The notes below the pieces were generated by a model that was not told the origin of the DNA, ran no database searches, and saw nothing but the letters and a program-made list of their open reading frames with translations. From NCBI RefSeq assembly GCF_003097315.1, contig NZ_QDDL01000002.1, forward strand, positions 124,001 to 188,000: a stretch of DNA of 64,000 nucleotides, given 5' to 3'. Of this stretch, positions 17,820 through 27,366 are shown piece by piece (the first letter of the stretch is position 1; every line of letters begins with the position of its first letter). This DNA is from Pelagibaculum spongiae. GTDB taxonomy: Bacteria; Pseudomonadota; Gammaproteobacteria; Enterobacterales; Pelagibaculaceae. The position numbers and the translations under genes are program-made.

Positions 17820-18227
17820 ATGATGAAACACCTGATTGCTGCAGCCTTAATTACTTTACCTGTAATGGCTTTTGCGAAAACTTTACCAGAATGCCAAGTA
17901 ACCGACGGCGTATGTAACTACCAAGACCCAGAACTGGGCGAGTTACAGCTAGTGATTGACCCGGTTGAACCTGCACCTATGAAACCTGTGCGCTTTATTT
18001 TACAAGCCAAGGGCCAGAGCGGCGAAATTGTTAGCCGCAGTGAAGGCGTAAAAATGTTTATGGGTTATACCGATATCAAGTTCAAACAAAGTGGCGATCA
18101 ATATCAAGGCGAAGGTATTTTTCCAAAATGCCACAATAAGAAAATGGGTTGGAAAATGAATGTTACTTTGAATCATCAAGGTGAAGAAATTATCTGGCCG
18201 GTTAAATTCTTTATGATTCAAAAATAA
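17820..18227 (+). CDS. Small secreted protein, unknown function
   Basis: The product of about 135 residues begins MMKHLIAAALITLPVMAFAKTLPECQ, a signal peptide with cleavage after AFA. The mature part has a few Cys residues (PECQ, VCNY, PKCHNKK) and beta-rich segments (LQLVIDPVEPAPMKPVRFILQA; WKMNVTLNHQG) suggestive of an Ig-like or FixH-like sandwich; no family can be named. GAGGGGAG sits just upstream, fitting ATG 17823 slightly better than 17820; the longer frame from 17658 overlaps the divergent FAH gene and is rejected. It is probably periplasmic. Confidence 0.75.
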   Translation: MMKHLIAAALITLPVMAFAKTLPECQVTDGVCNYQDPELGELQLVIDPVEPAPMKPVRFILQAKGQSGEIVSRSEGVKMFMGYTDIKFKQSGDQYQGEGIFPKCHNKKMGWKMNVTLNHQGEEIIWPVKFFMIQK

Positions 18228-18284
18228 TATTTAGTTTTCTAAATTGAATCTATCGAAATCTTCGTGCCAAGATCTATCATTGGA

Positions 18285-18540
18285 AAATCCGCACCGGCTT
18301 CCTGGCAGATAATTGCTCCCGGCATTATCTGCATTCCTCACATTCATGTGAGTTCCTTTTTGCGGTATACATTACATCCATGTAAATATCCGCACCGGCT
18401 TCCTGCTTCTTTGCGGTATACATTACATCCATGTAAATATCCGCACCGGCTTCCTGCCTCTTTGCGGTATACATTACATCCATGTAAATATCCGCACCGG
18501 CTTCCTGCCTCTTTGCGGTATACATTACATCCATGTAAAT
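18285..18540. repeat. 51-bp tandem repeat array with variable-arm palindromes
   Basis: TTTGCGGTATACATTACATCC plus ATGTAAATATCCGCACCGGCTTCCTGCCTC forms the unit. Copies of TGCGGTATAC start at 18361, 18412, 18463 and 18514, an exact 51-bp period. A more diverged unit precedes them (18285-18360) with hairpins GCAGATAAT...ATTATCTGC and CTCACAT-TC-ATGTGAG. Related single copies lie at 34111-34140 and 50353-50412. Because 51 is a multiple of 3, long frames read through it (repeating YMDVMYTAKRQEAGAD), but I do not regard them as genes. Confidence 0.92.
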
Positions 18541-18577
18541 AAAAATCCCGGCCATTTTGCAATGACCGGGATTTTTT
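18541..18577. terminator. Bidirectional intrinsic terminator (mdh side)
   Basis: ATCCCGGCCATT-TTGC-AATGACCGGGAT has one mismatch, with an A-run before and T-run after. It abuts the tandem array and lies 13 bases after the mdh stop on the minus strand. Confidence 0.9.
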
Positions 18578-18589
18578 AAATATTACTGA

Positions 18590-19621
18590 TTACAGCAGGC
18601 GATCTGCTTTCAGGAATAATTCATTTTTAACTTGCGCAGGCTTAGACTCTGGCAGCAAATGCTTAACCATATCCATTTCACCTTGTAGCTCATCAACGTT
18701 GGCTTGAACTGCTGCCACACCAAAGTCGCTTAACTCCATGCCCTGAACAATTTTCCAATTACCAAACTGACAGATACATGGGAAAGAGAAAATCAGGCCT
18801 TCTGGTACGTTATAGCTACCATCAGAATATACCGCCATCGAAACGATATCATCAGAACCCAACGCCCAATCACGCATGTGATCCAGAGCTGCCTGAGCCG
18901 CTGAAGCAGCAGAAGAAGCACCGCGAGCACCAATGATTTCTGCACCACGCTTTTGCACGGTAGGAATCATGGTGTTCTTGTACCAATCATCTTCAATCTG
19001 ATCGAGAACATCCATACCCAGCGCTTCTGCATTTTCCAGACCTGGATACATCGTTGGAGAGTGATTACCCCAAACCACCAAACCGGTCAGCCCCATTGGG
19101 TTGACGCCCAATTTTTGCCCCAATTGACCGATAGTACGGTTATGGTCCAAACGGGTCATTGCAGTGAACTGCGAAGAATCCAAATCAGGTGCATTTCGTT
19201 GCGCAATTAATGCGTTAGTGTTGCAAGGGTTGCCCACAACCAAAACACGAACTGCCGGGTTAGCAAAATCATTTAATGCCTTACCCTGACGCGCAAAGAT
19301 TTCAGCATTAGCTGCCATTAAATCTGCACGCTCCATTCCAGGTCCACGTGGACGAGAACCAACCAAGAATGCGTAATCTATGTCTTTGAAGCCTTCTTCT
19401 GGGTTGTCATGCAAGCTAATTTCAGCCAGCAGTGGGAAACCGCAATCCAGCAATTCCATGGCAACACCTTTCAGTGCTTTCATTCCCTGAGGAATATCAA
19501 CCAGCTGTAAAGCAATTGGCTGGTCTACGCCGAGGAATTCACCTGCAGCCAACTTGAACAGAAGCGTATAAGAAATATTACCGGCTGCACCGGTGACCGC
19601 AATGCGTAAAGGTTTTTTCAT
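18590..19621 (-). CDS. mdh: Malate dehydrogenase
   Basis: The TCA-cycle enzyme interconverts malate and oxaloacetate with NAD. The 343-residue protein has the cofactor motif [14 protein letters not shown] (residues 9-22), the substrate loop [16 protein letters not shown] with its mobile arginines, VGNPCNTNA, the catalytic D/H pair in RLDHNRT and [12 protein letters not shown]. This is the cytosolic-type MDH class also used by many proteobacteria (usually about 326-330 residues); a short C-terminal extension accounts for the extra length. AGGAG lies about 9 bases before the ATG. A terminator follows, so it is monocistronic. Confidence 0.95.
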   Translation of the reverse strand: MKKPLRIAVTGAAGNISYTLLFKLAAGEFLGVDQPIALQLVDIPQGMKALKGVAMELLDCGFPLLAEISLHDNPEEGFKDIDYAFLVGSRPRGPGMERADLMAANAEIFARQGKALNDFANPAVRVLVVGNPCNTNALIAQRNAPDLDSSQFTAMTRLDHNRTIGQLGQKLGVNPMGLTGLVVWGNHSPTMYPGLENAEALGMDVLDQIEDDWYKNTMIPTVQKRGAEIIGARGASSAASAAQAALDHMRDWALGSDDIVSMAVYSDGSYNVPEGLIFSFPCICQFGNWKIVQGMELSDFGVAAVQANVDELQGEMDMVKHLLPESKPAQVKNELFLKADRLL

Positions 19622-20016
19622 CGTTCTGGCTCCTATGGCATCGGTTTTATAATTTTTAAAAGAAAAACCGTGCCGTTATCAACAAAAAACCAGGCCTCAA
19701 AATACGACATTGAATGGCTATCAATAATTGGCCATCAATAAATGATCATTAATAAATAACTGCCAATAAAAATTACCAGAATATTAAAGTCATATTTAAA
19801 TAATGCCGTGAGCGAGTAACTACATGTTCATGGTTGAAAAAGAACATGTCATACCAATTAAGCTACAGGCAAAATATGCCTACAAAAACATCAAATCAAG
19901 CCCAAAGGCGTGAAATTAGCAGTTTTAGTTAACAATTATGACTTGCAGCAAAATTGTTGGTTCATCGCTCTTGGCGTTTATTTTATGTTTTCAATAATCG
20001 CTTTCGAAACCCAGAC
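19622..20016. other. Intergenic DNA upstream of mdh
   Basis: I see no gene in these 395 bases. There is one inverted repeat, ACATGTTC at 19822-19829 with GAACATGT at 19842-19849, in AT-rich DNA likely holding the mdh promoter. Short frames here overlap the end of rlmG and are not convincing. Confidence 0.5.
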
Positions 20017-21204
20017 TTATTCTTTTGTCTTTGCCTTGCTCTCGCGTTTTCGCGGTTTTCTTGCAGCAAGAACCACAAACTTGGGATCAGCCGCCACTTG
20101 CCTGACTTCATGAAACAGGCGTTTCAACGTGACGTGATAGCCAAGATGGCGATTACCTACCACCAGTAGTTCACCATTGGGACTCAGCACTTTTGCTGCC
20201 TGACTTAGCATGCGCCAGGCAATCTGATCTCCAACGGTGTGACCCTGATGAAAAGGCGGGTTGCAGAGTATCAGATCTGCACTGTCTGCATCAAAGCCAT
20301 CGAGACAATTATTTTGTTGGAAAGTCACCGGGTTGGCTAACGAACCCTCTAAATTATTGAGCTTGAAGCCATCTTCAGCCGAAGCAACCGCCAAAGAAGA
20401 TTCATCTACAAAATGTATTTCAGCCTGCGGGTTGAGTTTTGCCGCCTGAATACCCAGCACGCCATTACCACAACCGAGGTCGATAATCTTACCGGTAACC
20501 TCTTTAGGGATATGCGGCAAAATAACTTGAGCGCCGGGGTCTAACTTGCTTCGACTAAATACACCGGGACGGTTATTCAACTGAATAGAGTAGGGTTCTG
20601 CCTGCCAGCGCTTATCTTGGGGGCCAACCGGTTTTTCAGGATTGGTTGTTTTTGCTAGCAGCTCAAGATCTGGCGTGACGTGCAACACCCGAGCTTTCTT
20701 CTTTGCCAGCGAAGGTTGAACCTTGCCAAGATATTTCTCAAAAATTTGGTTCTGCGCCAGCGTCATATGCTTGACCATGCCGGCGGCCATTATTTTGGTT
20801 TGTGGGCCAATCAGGTGGGCAATTTGCACCAATTGCCATTCCAGTAAAGATAAAGAACGCGGCAATTTAACGACCAGCAGGTCAATTGGTTGCTTCAACT
20901 GCTGAAAAGGAAGCTCGGTTAACGACTGAAAATCGACCGAATAACACTGGGGGTTGGCCTTTTGGTTATGTGCTAATGCAAGTTCAGCTAATTTCGAGTC
21001 ACTCCATAACGTGACAGAGTGACACTGAATGCATAGCGATAACGCACCAAACGCATCGTTAATCACTAAAGCTGTCGCTAAGCCTTCGGTGTCGCTAACT
21101 TGTTGCAACAGATACTCATCTGCGGCATCCCAGGCTCGTAATGTCTCGTTTTGCCGTAATGGCCAACGAACTAAATCCAGCGATGTAGGCAATATAACTG
21201 ACAA
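20017..21204 (-). CDS. rlmG: 23S rRNA (guanine-1835-N2)-methyltransferase RlmG
   Basis: This SAM-dependent enzyme makes m2G1835 in 23S rRNA. The 395-residue protein has an N-terminal degenerate methyltransferase-like domain and a C-terminal catalytic domain with IIDLGCGNGVLGIQAA (SAM binding) and NPPFHQGHTVGD, the NPPF motif of N2-guanine methylases. Its start MSVILPTSLDLVRWP resembles the family. A basic tail ends the protein. The nearest gene on the other side (DUF349 protein) is divergent, about 115 bases away. Confidence 0.93.
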   Translation of the reverse strand: MSVILPTSLDLVRWPLRQNETLRAWDAADEYLLQQVSDTEGLATALVINDAFGALSLCIQCHSVTLWSDSKLAELALAHNQKANPQCYSVDFQSLTELPFQQLKQPIDLLVVKLPRSLSLLEWQLVQIAHLIGPQTKIMAAGMVKHMTLAQNQIFEKYLGKVQPSLAKKKARVLHVTPDLELLAKTTNPEKPVGPQDKRWQAEPYSIQLNNRPGVFSRSKLDPGAQVILPHIPKEVTGKIIDLGCGNGVLGIQAAKLNPQAEIHFVDESSLAVASAEDGFKLNNLEGSLANPVTFQQNNCLDGFDADSADLILCNPPFHQGHTVGDQIAWRMLSQAAKVLSPNGELLVVGNRHLGYHVTLKRLFHEVRQVAADPKFVVLAARKPRKRESKAKTKE

Positions 21205-21318
21205 GATGAACCCTCAAAAACGTCAATTATATCCTGCTACGGGCACCTATACACACCTCTTGAAAAGCTATAACCTCTCTGGTCAGGTTAAACCACTGGT
21301 TCAGAGCTACAAGTCCTG

Positions 21319-24051
21319 ATGATTCTGGATAAATTATTCAAGCCCAAGTGGCAAAATTCCCGCCCCGAAACTCGTATCAGAGCGCTCAAAGATATGGATT
21401 GTGGCACGGCGGAGAATGCAAACATCATCTCTAATCTGGCCTTCGAGGATTCCAATACAGCAGTACGCTGCATTGCAATTGCTCGCCTGAACCAGATAGA
21501 CCGTTTAATTAAATTGACCCAGGATGGTCAAAAGAAAATTTCCGATGCGGCCCGTGAGCGACTCGGATTATTTATTCTCGGCCGAGCAGGCCAGCTTGAT
21601 CTAACCGACCGCCACCAACTGATGCAAAAGCTACAGCCCCTAGGCGATGGCTTGATTATTCATATCATGCAAGGTGGTGATGCTGGCTTACAAGCTGCAC
21701 TGGTTGAACAGACAAAAGACGATTTACAGTTGGTAGAGTTAGCACTCACTGCCAGTACCACCAAAGTTCGTCAATTAGCCGCTAATCAAATTGAAAAGCT
21801 GGAAACGCTAGAAGAACTGGCCCGCAAATGCCGCGGTAAAGACAAAAGCGTTTTACAGATTTGCCGTGACAAGCTGAAAAAACATCAGCAACAGTTACAG
21901 CAATTGCAGCAGGCTAAAGCTGACTTTCAAAAGCTGATTGATCAAATTAGTAAATTATCTCGCCAAGATTCTGATCCACTATATGAAGGTAAGGTGGCTC
22001 ACCTTCAGCAGTCATGGGATCGTTTGAGCAAAGAGCAGCCAGAAATTGGCCAGCAAATGCATTCAGCCTTCGCTGAAAAAATGCAGCTTTGCCAAAATCA
22101 GCTCGATCAATGGCAGCAAGCCCGTCAGTTGGAAATTCAAAAACAACAGCAAATTATTGAGGCCGGTGAAAACCAGCAGCAAATTTGTCATCTATTGGAT
22201 ACCGCACTTGATGAGCGTCAGCAAGTTGTCGATTTCACCGAACAAGACATCCAGTTAACCCGAAGCCTGTTACAGCTTCAGGAACATTGCTGGCATGAAA
22301 GCTGTGAAATTCAGAAAGCTGCAGATGAACTAGCTCGCCAATACCATCGTTTGTCTCAGCTGTTACATGTTTGGGTCAATGCGGCAGAAAATTACCTGAA
22401 GCTGCAGCCGGAACTGACTCGAGTCATCGAAGAAGATCATCAGCATTTATCTAAAATCATTGATCAGGTTCGCTGGCCAACCGAATTACCCGCGCCGGCG
22501 TTAATTCATCAGGCTAATGGCATTTTGGCTGAAGTTCGCCAACAGAAAGCTCAAGTCAGGCAAGAACAGCAAAATCAGGCGGCACAACTGCGCCAAGAAA
22601 TGGATCAACTGGCAAAATTGCTAGATTGCGGCGAGCTTAAACAAGCTCGCAAAATGAATCGACAGCTGCATAAAGACTTGAAAGCTTCACCTAAGCTGCC
22701 AGACCAACTGCGCAAGCAACTGCATGTGTTGGAAGCTCGACTGTATGAACTGGAAGATTGGCAAGGCTACGCCACGCTTCCTAAGCAACAGCAGCTGATC
22801 GATAATATGGAACAGCTGATTGATTCTGAATTACCTGCAGAAGCTCTGGCGGATCAAATCCACCAGCTGCAGATGGAATGGAAAGAATTAGGCGGCAGTG
22901 GACAAAAGCAGTGGAAGCAATTTAGCGATGCGGCCGATAAAGCTTTTATCCCTTGTAAAAAATTCTTTGAACAGCGCAATTTAGTTCGTCAGCAAAACTT
23001 GCAACAACGCCAAGTTATTGTTGATGAGTTAACCGCGTTTTATGAGCAAACCGATTGGGAAACTGTCGACTGGAATGCACTGGAAACCATTCTTCGCACC
23101 GCGCGTGATGAGTGGAGTAAATACCAGGAAGTCGATCCAAAAAATAATCGTAAGGTTCATCGTCAGTTCGACCGTATTTTGAAAAAATTACGCGAAAAAC
23201 TGGATGGTTTCCGCAAGCAAAATTACGACCTAAAGCAAGCACTGGTTGAACAAGCACAAAGCTTGATTGAACTGCCAGAAGACGATGCCTTAGCTCAAGC
23301 CAAAGAATTGCAGTCCCAATGGAAAGCAATTCCTTTAACCTGGCGGCGTGACGAACATAAACTGTGGCGTAATTTCCATACGGCCTGTGAAGCGATATTC
23401 ACTGCGCGCAAGGAAAACTATCAGGCACGGAAACAGGTCAAGCAGCAAGGATTTGAACAAGCAGAGCAAGTCTTGCAGGGCATACAGCAACAATTTGAGC
23501 AAGCAGGCGACAGCAAGGCATTACGTGCCAACCTGAAACAAGCAACGCAGCAAATTGAACAAGCTTTGCCCGGTCAGCGTGATCGCAGCAAATTTGATCA
23601 GCAATTACAGTTGTTGGAACAGCAGTTAATCCAACAGCAACAAAAAATGCAGCAGCAAAATCTGGTGCAGCGTTTTGAGCAAATCAAACAAGCCGCTTTC
23701 TCACAAGATCCGGTTGAATCCTTTAATACATTGACTGAACAAGACAAAAAGGCCTTCGCCCAGCGCAACCATCAACCTTTGGTCAGTGAAGCATTGCTGC
23801 GTGAGAAAACCGTTGAGCTGGAAATTTTGTGCGGTCATATTTCACCAGAACAAGATCAGGCACTGCGTTTGCAACTGCAAGTCGCTCGACTGGCCAATAG
23901 TCTGGGTCAAACCACTCAAGCTGAATCTTCTCTGGTTGACCAAGCAATAGCAGCAGCACGAGAAATTTTGTTGTTACAAAAACTGGATGAACATGAACAC
24001 CAGTCTTATATTTACCGAGTCGAGCAGGCTATTGTTTTCCTGCTTAAGTAG
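21319..24051 (+). CDS. DUF349 domain protein, long glutamine-rich coiled coil
   Basis: The 910-residue protein begins with HEAT-like helices (RPETRIRALKDMDCGTAENANII; EDSNTAVRCIAIARL) and continues as a very long helical, Gln-rich coiled coil. It has several copies of the DUF349 pattern, such as QMEWKELGGSGQKQWKQFSDAADKAF, ARDEWSKYQEVDPKNNRKVHRQFDRIL and QWKAIPLTWRRDEHKLWRNFHTACEAIF. No signal peptide is present. Function of this widespread proteobacterial family is not established. The next gene starts 23 bases after its stop and is probably co-transcribed. The start ATG 21319 has a weak ribosome site. Confidence 0.85.
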   Translation: MILDKLFKPKWQNSRPETRIRALKDMDCGTAENANIISNLAFEDSNTAVRCIAIARLNQIDRLIKLTQDGQKKISDAARERLGLFILGRAGQLDLTDRHQLMQKLQPLGDGLIIHIMQGGDAGLQAALVEQTKDDLQLVELALTASTTKVRQLAANQIEKLETLEELARKCRGKDKSVLQICRDKLKKHQQQLQQLQQAKADFQKLIDQISKLSRQDSDPLYEGKVAHLQQSWDRLSKEQPEIGQQMHSAFAEKMQLCQNQLDQWQQARQLEIQKQQQIIEAGENQQQICHLLDTALDERQQVVDFTEQDIQLTRSLLQLQEHCWHESCEIQKAADELARQYHRLSQLLHVWVNAAENYLKLQPELTRVIEEDHQHLSKIIDQVRWPTELPAPALIHQANGILAEVRQQKAQVRQEQQNQAAQLRQEMDQLAKLLDCGELKQARKMNRQLHKDLKASPKLPDQLRKQLHVLEARLYELEDWQGYATLPKQQQLIDNMEQLIDSELPAEALADQIHQLQMEWKELGGSGQKQWKQFSDAADKAFIPCKKFFEQRNLVRQQNLQQRQVIVDELTAFYEQTDWETVDWNALETILRTARDEWSKYQEVDPKNNRKVHRQFDRILKKLREKLDGFRKQNYDLKQALVEQAQSLIELPEDDALAQAKELQSQWKAIPLTWRRDEHKLWRNFHTACEAIFTARKENYQARKQVKQQGFEQAEQVLQGIQQQFEQAGDSKALRANLKQATQQIEQALPGQRDRSKFDQQLQLLEQQLIQQQQKMQQQNLVQRFEQIKQAAFSQDPVESFNTLTEQDKKAFAQRNHQPLVSEALLREKTVELEILCGHISPEQDQALRLQLQVARLANSLGQTTQAESSLVDQAIAAAREILLLQKLDEHEHQSYIYRVEQAIVFLLK

Positions 24052-24074
24052 ATAAACGCTGGAGAACCAGTTTC

Positions 24075-25115
24075 ATGAGCAAGTGGCTTATTCGTTCTGC
24101 CCTGCTTTTGGTTTTAATCGTAGCCGGGATGCATTCCTGGCTATGGTTCCAGATCAAGGATCAGATCGACGTCAAAATCAGCAGGTACGCTGACACGGCA
24201 ACCATTAGCTACAACTCTTTTCGCTTATACCCTAATGCCAGTGTTGTTTTAACTGACCTGGTAGTAACCCCTGTTGCAACGCCTACTAACATTCGTGCCG
24301 ATGAGCTTCATTTAACACCGGAATCTTATTTCCAATTAATTCGCTCAGCACTAGGCAATCCTGGCGGTGAAATACATCTAAAGCTAAGCAATTGGCGCTT
24401 ACCGCTAGATGGCTTTGTATTTGAAGATCTAGATAATAAACATCGGATTAATTATTTAGGTACACCACTAGATGCACTTGGTTGCGGTAAAACCTATGCA
24501 TTGCAGAGCGAGCAATTAAAACAGATGGGATTTCAGCGCTTAAGTGGCGATTTGGAATTTTCAATGAATATGGCTAGTTCATCTAAGCCATGGCAATTTA
24601 ACGCCAAGCTCACTGCAGATCAGGCAATGTCGATTGACTTGAGTGTTGGATTAGACAACATTTCTCTCGAACAATTGGCTAAAAAATCGCTCGATCAAGT
24701 TCGGCTTCGTAGCTTGTCTTTGCATTACCAAGATTTAGGTTACAACCAATTAAAAAATGAATTTTGCGCCGAACAGTTCCGCAGCAATCAAACTGATTTC
24801 CTTAAACGCCATACATTCAGAGTTGAAGATACTTTACGCCGCCATGGCTTAACCGTTTCTGAACAAGCACTCGAGCTATGGCATGAATTCCAGAAAGGTA
24901 GCGATCTGTTCAGCATCAACACATTGATGCAGCCAGTGAAACTAACCGAACTCAGCCAGCAGCTTCCTATGCAGATTGTTTCACAACTGGATTTGTCTTT
25001 GAGCCTTGCAGGTAAGCCACCGGTTGAATTAAAGCTTCAGCAGATTGACCCAGATGAACGCTTCACTTGGCAAGATTTAATCAACTGGCTCACCGAGCCT
25101 GCCAATAAGAATTGA
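24075..25115 (+). CDS. Membrane-anchored envelope protein, unknown function
   Basis: The 346-residue protein has one N-terminal transmembrane segment (about residues 5-25, LIRSALLLVLIVAGMHSWLWF) and a large periplasmic part. Segments such as ATISYNSFRLYPNASVVLTDLVVTP and LHLKLSNWRLPLDGF-like strands resemble AsmA/YdgA-type envelope proteins, but I cannot assign a family. GGAGA lies about 9 bases upstream. It follows the DUF349 gene by 23 bases and is followed by a strong terminator, so the two make a two-gene unit. Confidence 0.75.
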   Translation: MSKWLIRSALLLVLIVAGMHSWLWFQIKDQIDVKISRYADTATISYNSFRLYPNASVVLTDLVVTPVATPTNIRADELHLTPESYFQLIRSALGNPGGEIHLKLSNWRLPLDGFVFEDLDNKHRINYLGTPLDALGCGKTYALQSEQLKQMGFQRLSGDLEFSMNMASSSKPWQFNAKLTADQAMSIDLSVGLDNISLEQLAKKSLDQVRLRSLSLHYQDLGYNQLKNEFCAEQFRSNQTDFLKRHTFRVEDTLRRHGLTVSEQALELWHEFQKGSDLFSINTLMQPVKLTELSQQLPMQIVSQLDLSLSLAGKPPVELKLQQIDPDERFTWQDLINWLTEPANKN

Positions 25116-25130
25116 TAAAACAACAATTTG

Positions 25131-25174
25131 ACAGGCCAACCTTTTAATTGAATATATTTAAAAGGTTGGCCTGT
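25131..25174. terminator. Long perfect hairpin terminator
   Basis: ACAGGCCAACCTTTTAA at 25131-25147 pairs perfectly with TTAAAAGGTTGGCCTGT at 25158-25174 (17 bp, 10-base loop), followed by TAGATTTT. It lies between convergent genes and could serve both strands. Confidence 0.85.
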
Positions 25175-25187
25175 TAGATTTTGAGAA

Positions 25188-25562
25188 TTAAATATCGCCA
25201 TCCCACTGGAAAAAACTATCCATAGGCAGCAGCCTAATACCACCCAACATTGCTAGCGCGGTTTGTTTTTCTACTAATTCAAAAACTTTATCTTTAGCTC
25301 GTGACGAATGACCAAATTTTGCTCCAACTTGATAATGACCTGATTTATTCGTCCAAAGCACTAGGTCACCATAGCGAAAATATTTACCTTCATCATCACG
25401 GTAACCGGCTTCAGGGGCAAAAAATAATTCTCCTGCAAAGTGCACTGACTTGAACTTTGCAACAGTCGAATGGCCAATAGTACCGCTTTGGGTTTGTTCC
25501 GTTAAAAAAATAACCGATGGGAGTTCTTTTTTTATTACAAAATCATACCAGCCAGTAGGCAT
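25188..25562 (-). CDS. Hypothetical protein, possibly 5'-truncated
   Basis: From ATG 25562 the reverse strand encodes 124 residues (MPTGWYDFVIKKEL...QWDGDI) with a compact, beta-rich look (FKSVHFAGELFFAPEAGY; YFRYGDLVLWTNKSGHYQVGAKFG). I do not recognise the family. The same frame stays open upstream to about 25688, reading protein-like sequence (RLFFFADERYRIIEYQHE...) without an ATG, GTG or TTG. So either translation begins at 25562 or this is the 3' remnant of a longer decayed gene. It has no clear promoter and is convergent with the upstream gene. Confidence 0.45.
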   Translation of the reverse strand: MPTGWYDFVIKKELPSVIFLTEQTQSGTIGHSTVAKFKSVHFAGELFFAPEAGYRDDEGKYFRYGDLVLWTNKSGHYQVGAKFGHSSRAKDKVFELVEKQTALAMLGGIRLLPMDSFFQWDGDI

Positions 25563-26106
25563 TGTTATTTGTCGCGTTGGTTTTTCATTAAAGCTCCTAA
25601 TACTTGAGCTTCTCTCATGTTGATATTCAATAATTCGATAGCGCTCATCAGCGAAAAAGAATAATCTTTTTTCTAATATTAGCCCTTTCTACTGACGACC
25701 AATCATAGGATAACTGCAAAGTTGAAGCTCTGTTACTTTTCTGAACAGCTCTCGCTTTTGCCTATTTTTTGCAAAAAAATTAGCCAAAGACATAACTTAC
25801 ACCACTAAATAATCATTACTTTACTTATCTTAATTTCAAAAAGTACACTCGAATTATTCGATAGGCTGTAAATTTTATCCCCTAATCGGTTACGTGGTGT
25901 TTTACTTCTCAACGTGGAAGCTTCATACCTTTTAATCTGTACTGTACGAATAAAAAATCATATACCTACGGTCAACAATATATTTTATAGACTTTGGAAA
26001 CCATAGCGTTTTGACATTTTTGACGCAGATGCTTTTTTATCAGCCAATTCCATTTAGTTCAAACGCTATACAATACACTGCAAAACATGACAATCAGTAG
26101 CAATCA
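25563..26106. other. AT-rich intergenic DNA with possible gene remnants
   Basis: There is no complete gene here. On the minus strand a 27-codon frame (MSAIELLNINMREAQV..., 25648-25565) ends 2 bases before the next ATG. Stretches between 25650 and 25780 read protein-like in different frames (AKARAVQKSNRASTLQLSYD; FFAKNRQKRELFRKV), as would be expected after frameshifts. From 25790 to 26106 the DNA is very AT-rich; it presumably includes the promoter of the nitronate monooxygenase gene. Confidence 0.4.
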
Positions 26107-27156
26107 ATGAAAACAAGAATTACCGACCTACTTGGCATCGAAAAACCGCTAATCCTTCCCGGTATGAGCTGGGTTTCTATCCCAGAGCTAGTGGCAGCAG
26201 TCAGTAATGCCGGTGGTTTAGGCATTTTGGCGACTGGTCCGCTAAATGAAAAAGAAACCCGAGCAGCCATCCAAAAAATTCGTCAGCTAACCGATAAACC
26301 CTTCGGTGTGGGTTGTACCTTGCTGATGCCTGGCGCCAAAGAAAATGCCAAGGTCGCTTTAGCTGAAAAAGTACCGGTGATTAATTTTTCATTAGGTAAA
26401 GGCGACTGGATCTGCAAGCAAGCTCACGCCTATGGCGGCAAAGTCATTGCAACAGTGGTGAATGAAAAACACGCATTGTCTGCCCAATCGATTGGTGCCG
26501 ATGCTTTGATGGTGACAGGCCATGAGGCAGCAGCTCATGGTGGCAACGCAACTTCAATGGTTTTATTGCCGGCAATTGCCGACGCTGTCGACATTCCGCT
26601 TATTTTGGCCGGTGGCGTTGCTGATGGCCGTGGACTGGCTGCAACCTTGGCGCTAGGTGGCCACGCTGCAGCGATGGGAACCCGACTGGCAACCTCCCAG
26701 GAAAGCCCAGTCCATGCTGCAACTAAACAGTTAATTCTCGAAAAATCAATTCTGGAAACGATCTATTCCAAAGACTTTGATGGCTTATGGTGCCGCGTAA
26801 TGGAAACACCATCGGCAAAGTCTGCTTGCAAGAAAAAGATGAACTTCTTTAAAGCCTGCAGAGGCGCATTAAAAGCGAGAAAGGAAATAAGTATTCCTTT
26901 ATGGAAGATTGTTGCTGCAATGGCGGTGGCTCCAACCAAAGTTAAAGATCTGGCATATTTCGGTGCAGCCAGCCAAGCAATTCGCGCATCGATTGAAGAT
27001 GGCGACCATGAAATGGGGGTGCAATTGATTGGTCAAAGCCAAGGGCTAGTTAATGATATTGCATCGGTCGATGAAATCATTTCTCGCACCGTTAATCAGG
27101 CAGAGCAGGTGCTGGGGAATTTACAGCCTGAAACGGTTTTAGATAAAGTGTCTTAG
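26107..27156 (+). CDS. Nitronate monooxygenase (2-nitropropane dioxygenase family)
   Basis: This FMN-dependent TIM-barrel enzyme oxidises alkyl nitronates or relatives. The 349-residue protein has the N-terminal PLILPGMSWVSIPELVAAVSNAGGLG, the active-site segment MVTGHEAAAHGG with the likely catalytic His, and the FMN phosphate site ILAGGVADGRGLAATLALGGHAAAMGTRL. This is the usual family length and order. No strong ribosome site precedes ATG 26107. The C-terminal third is diverged, so the natural substrate is open. It stands alone, convergent with glpD. Confidence 0.88.
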   Translation: MKTRITDLLGIEKPLILPGMSWVSIPELVAAVSNAGGLGILATGPLNEKETRAAIQKIRQLTDKPFGVGCTLLMPGAKENAKVALAEKVPVINFSLGKGDWICKQAHAYGGKVIATVVNEKHALSAQSIGADALMVTGHEAAAHGGNATSMVLLPAIADAVDIPLILAGGVADGRGLAATLALGGHAAAMGTRLATSQESPVHAATKQLILEKSILETIYSKDFDGLWCRVMETPSAKSACKKKMNFFKACRGALKARKEISIPLWKIVAAMAVAPTKVKDLAYFGAASQAIRASIEDGDHEMGVQLIGQSQGLVNDIASVDEIISRTVNQAEQVLGNLQPETVLDKVS

Positions 27157-27259
27157 TCGTTTTTTCTATGGCGGTATTTTCGGCATGCAATACATTGCTG
27201 TATATCATCGCACCGTCATCTTGGAAAAAATGCTCTCTGCATTTCTTACATTCCGGCAT

Positions 27260-27284
27260 AAAAAACCCGGCTAAATTAGCCGGG
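27260..27284 (-). terminator. Intrinsic terminator for glpD
   Basis: On the minus strand CCCGGCTAA-T-TTAGCCGGG is followed directly by TTTTTT. It lies about 80 bases past the glpD stop. A degenerate ATACATTGCTGTAT palindrome is found at about 27187-27200 in the same gap. Confidence 0.88.
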
Positions 27285-27366
27285 CAACCCGTCGTATGAT
27301 CTTTTTCGATCACTTTTGCTCTCCGGACTTAATTGCTTCCTGCAATCTTTCCGAAACTGTAAATTT

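Noticed and set aside
18285-18540. CRISPR array
   Set aside because: Units are contiguous with no unique spacers, and no cas gene is present.
18325-18562. Frames encoding repeating YMDVMYTAKRQEAGAD or related peptides across the tandem array
   Set aside because: They arise because the repeat period is divisible by three; two frames on one strand and one on the other are all open, and there is no ribosome site or non-repeat domain.
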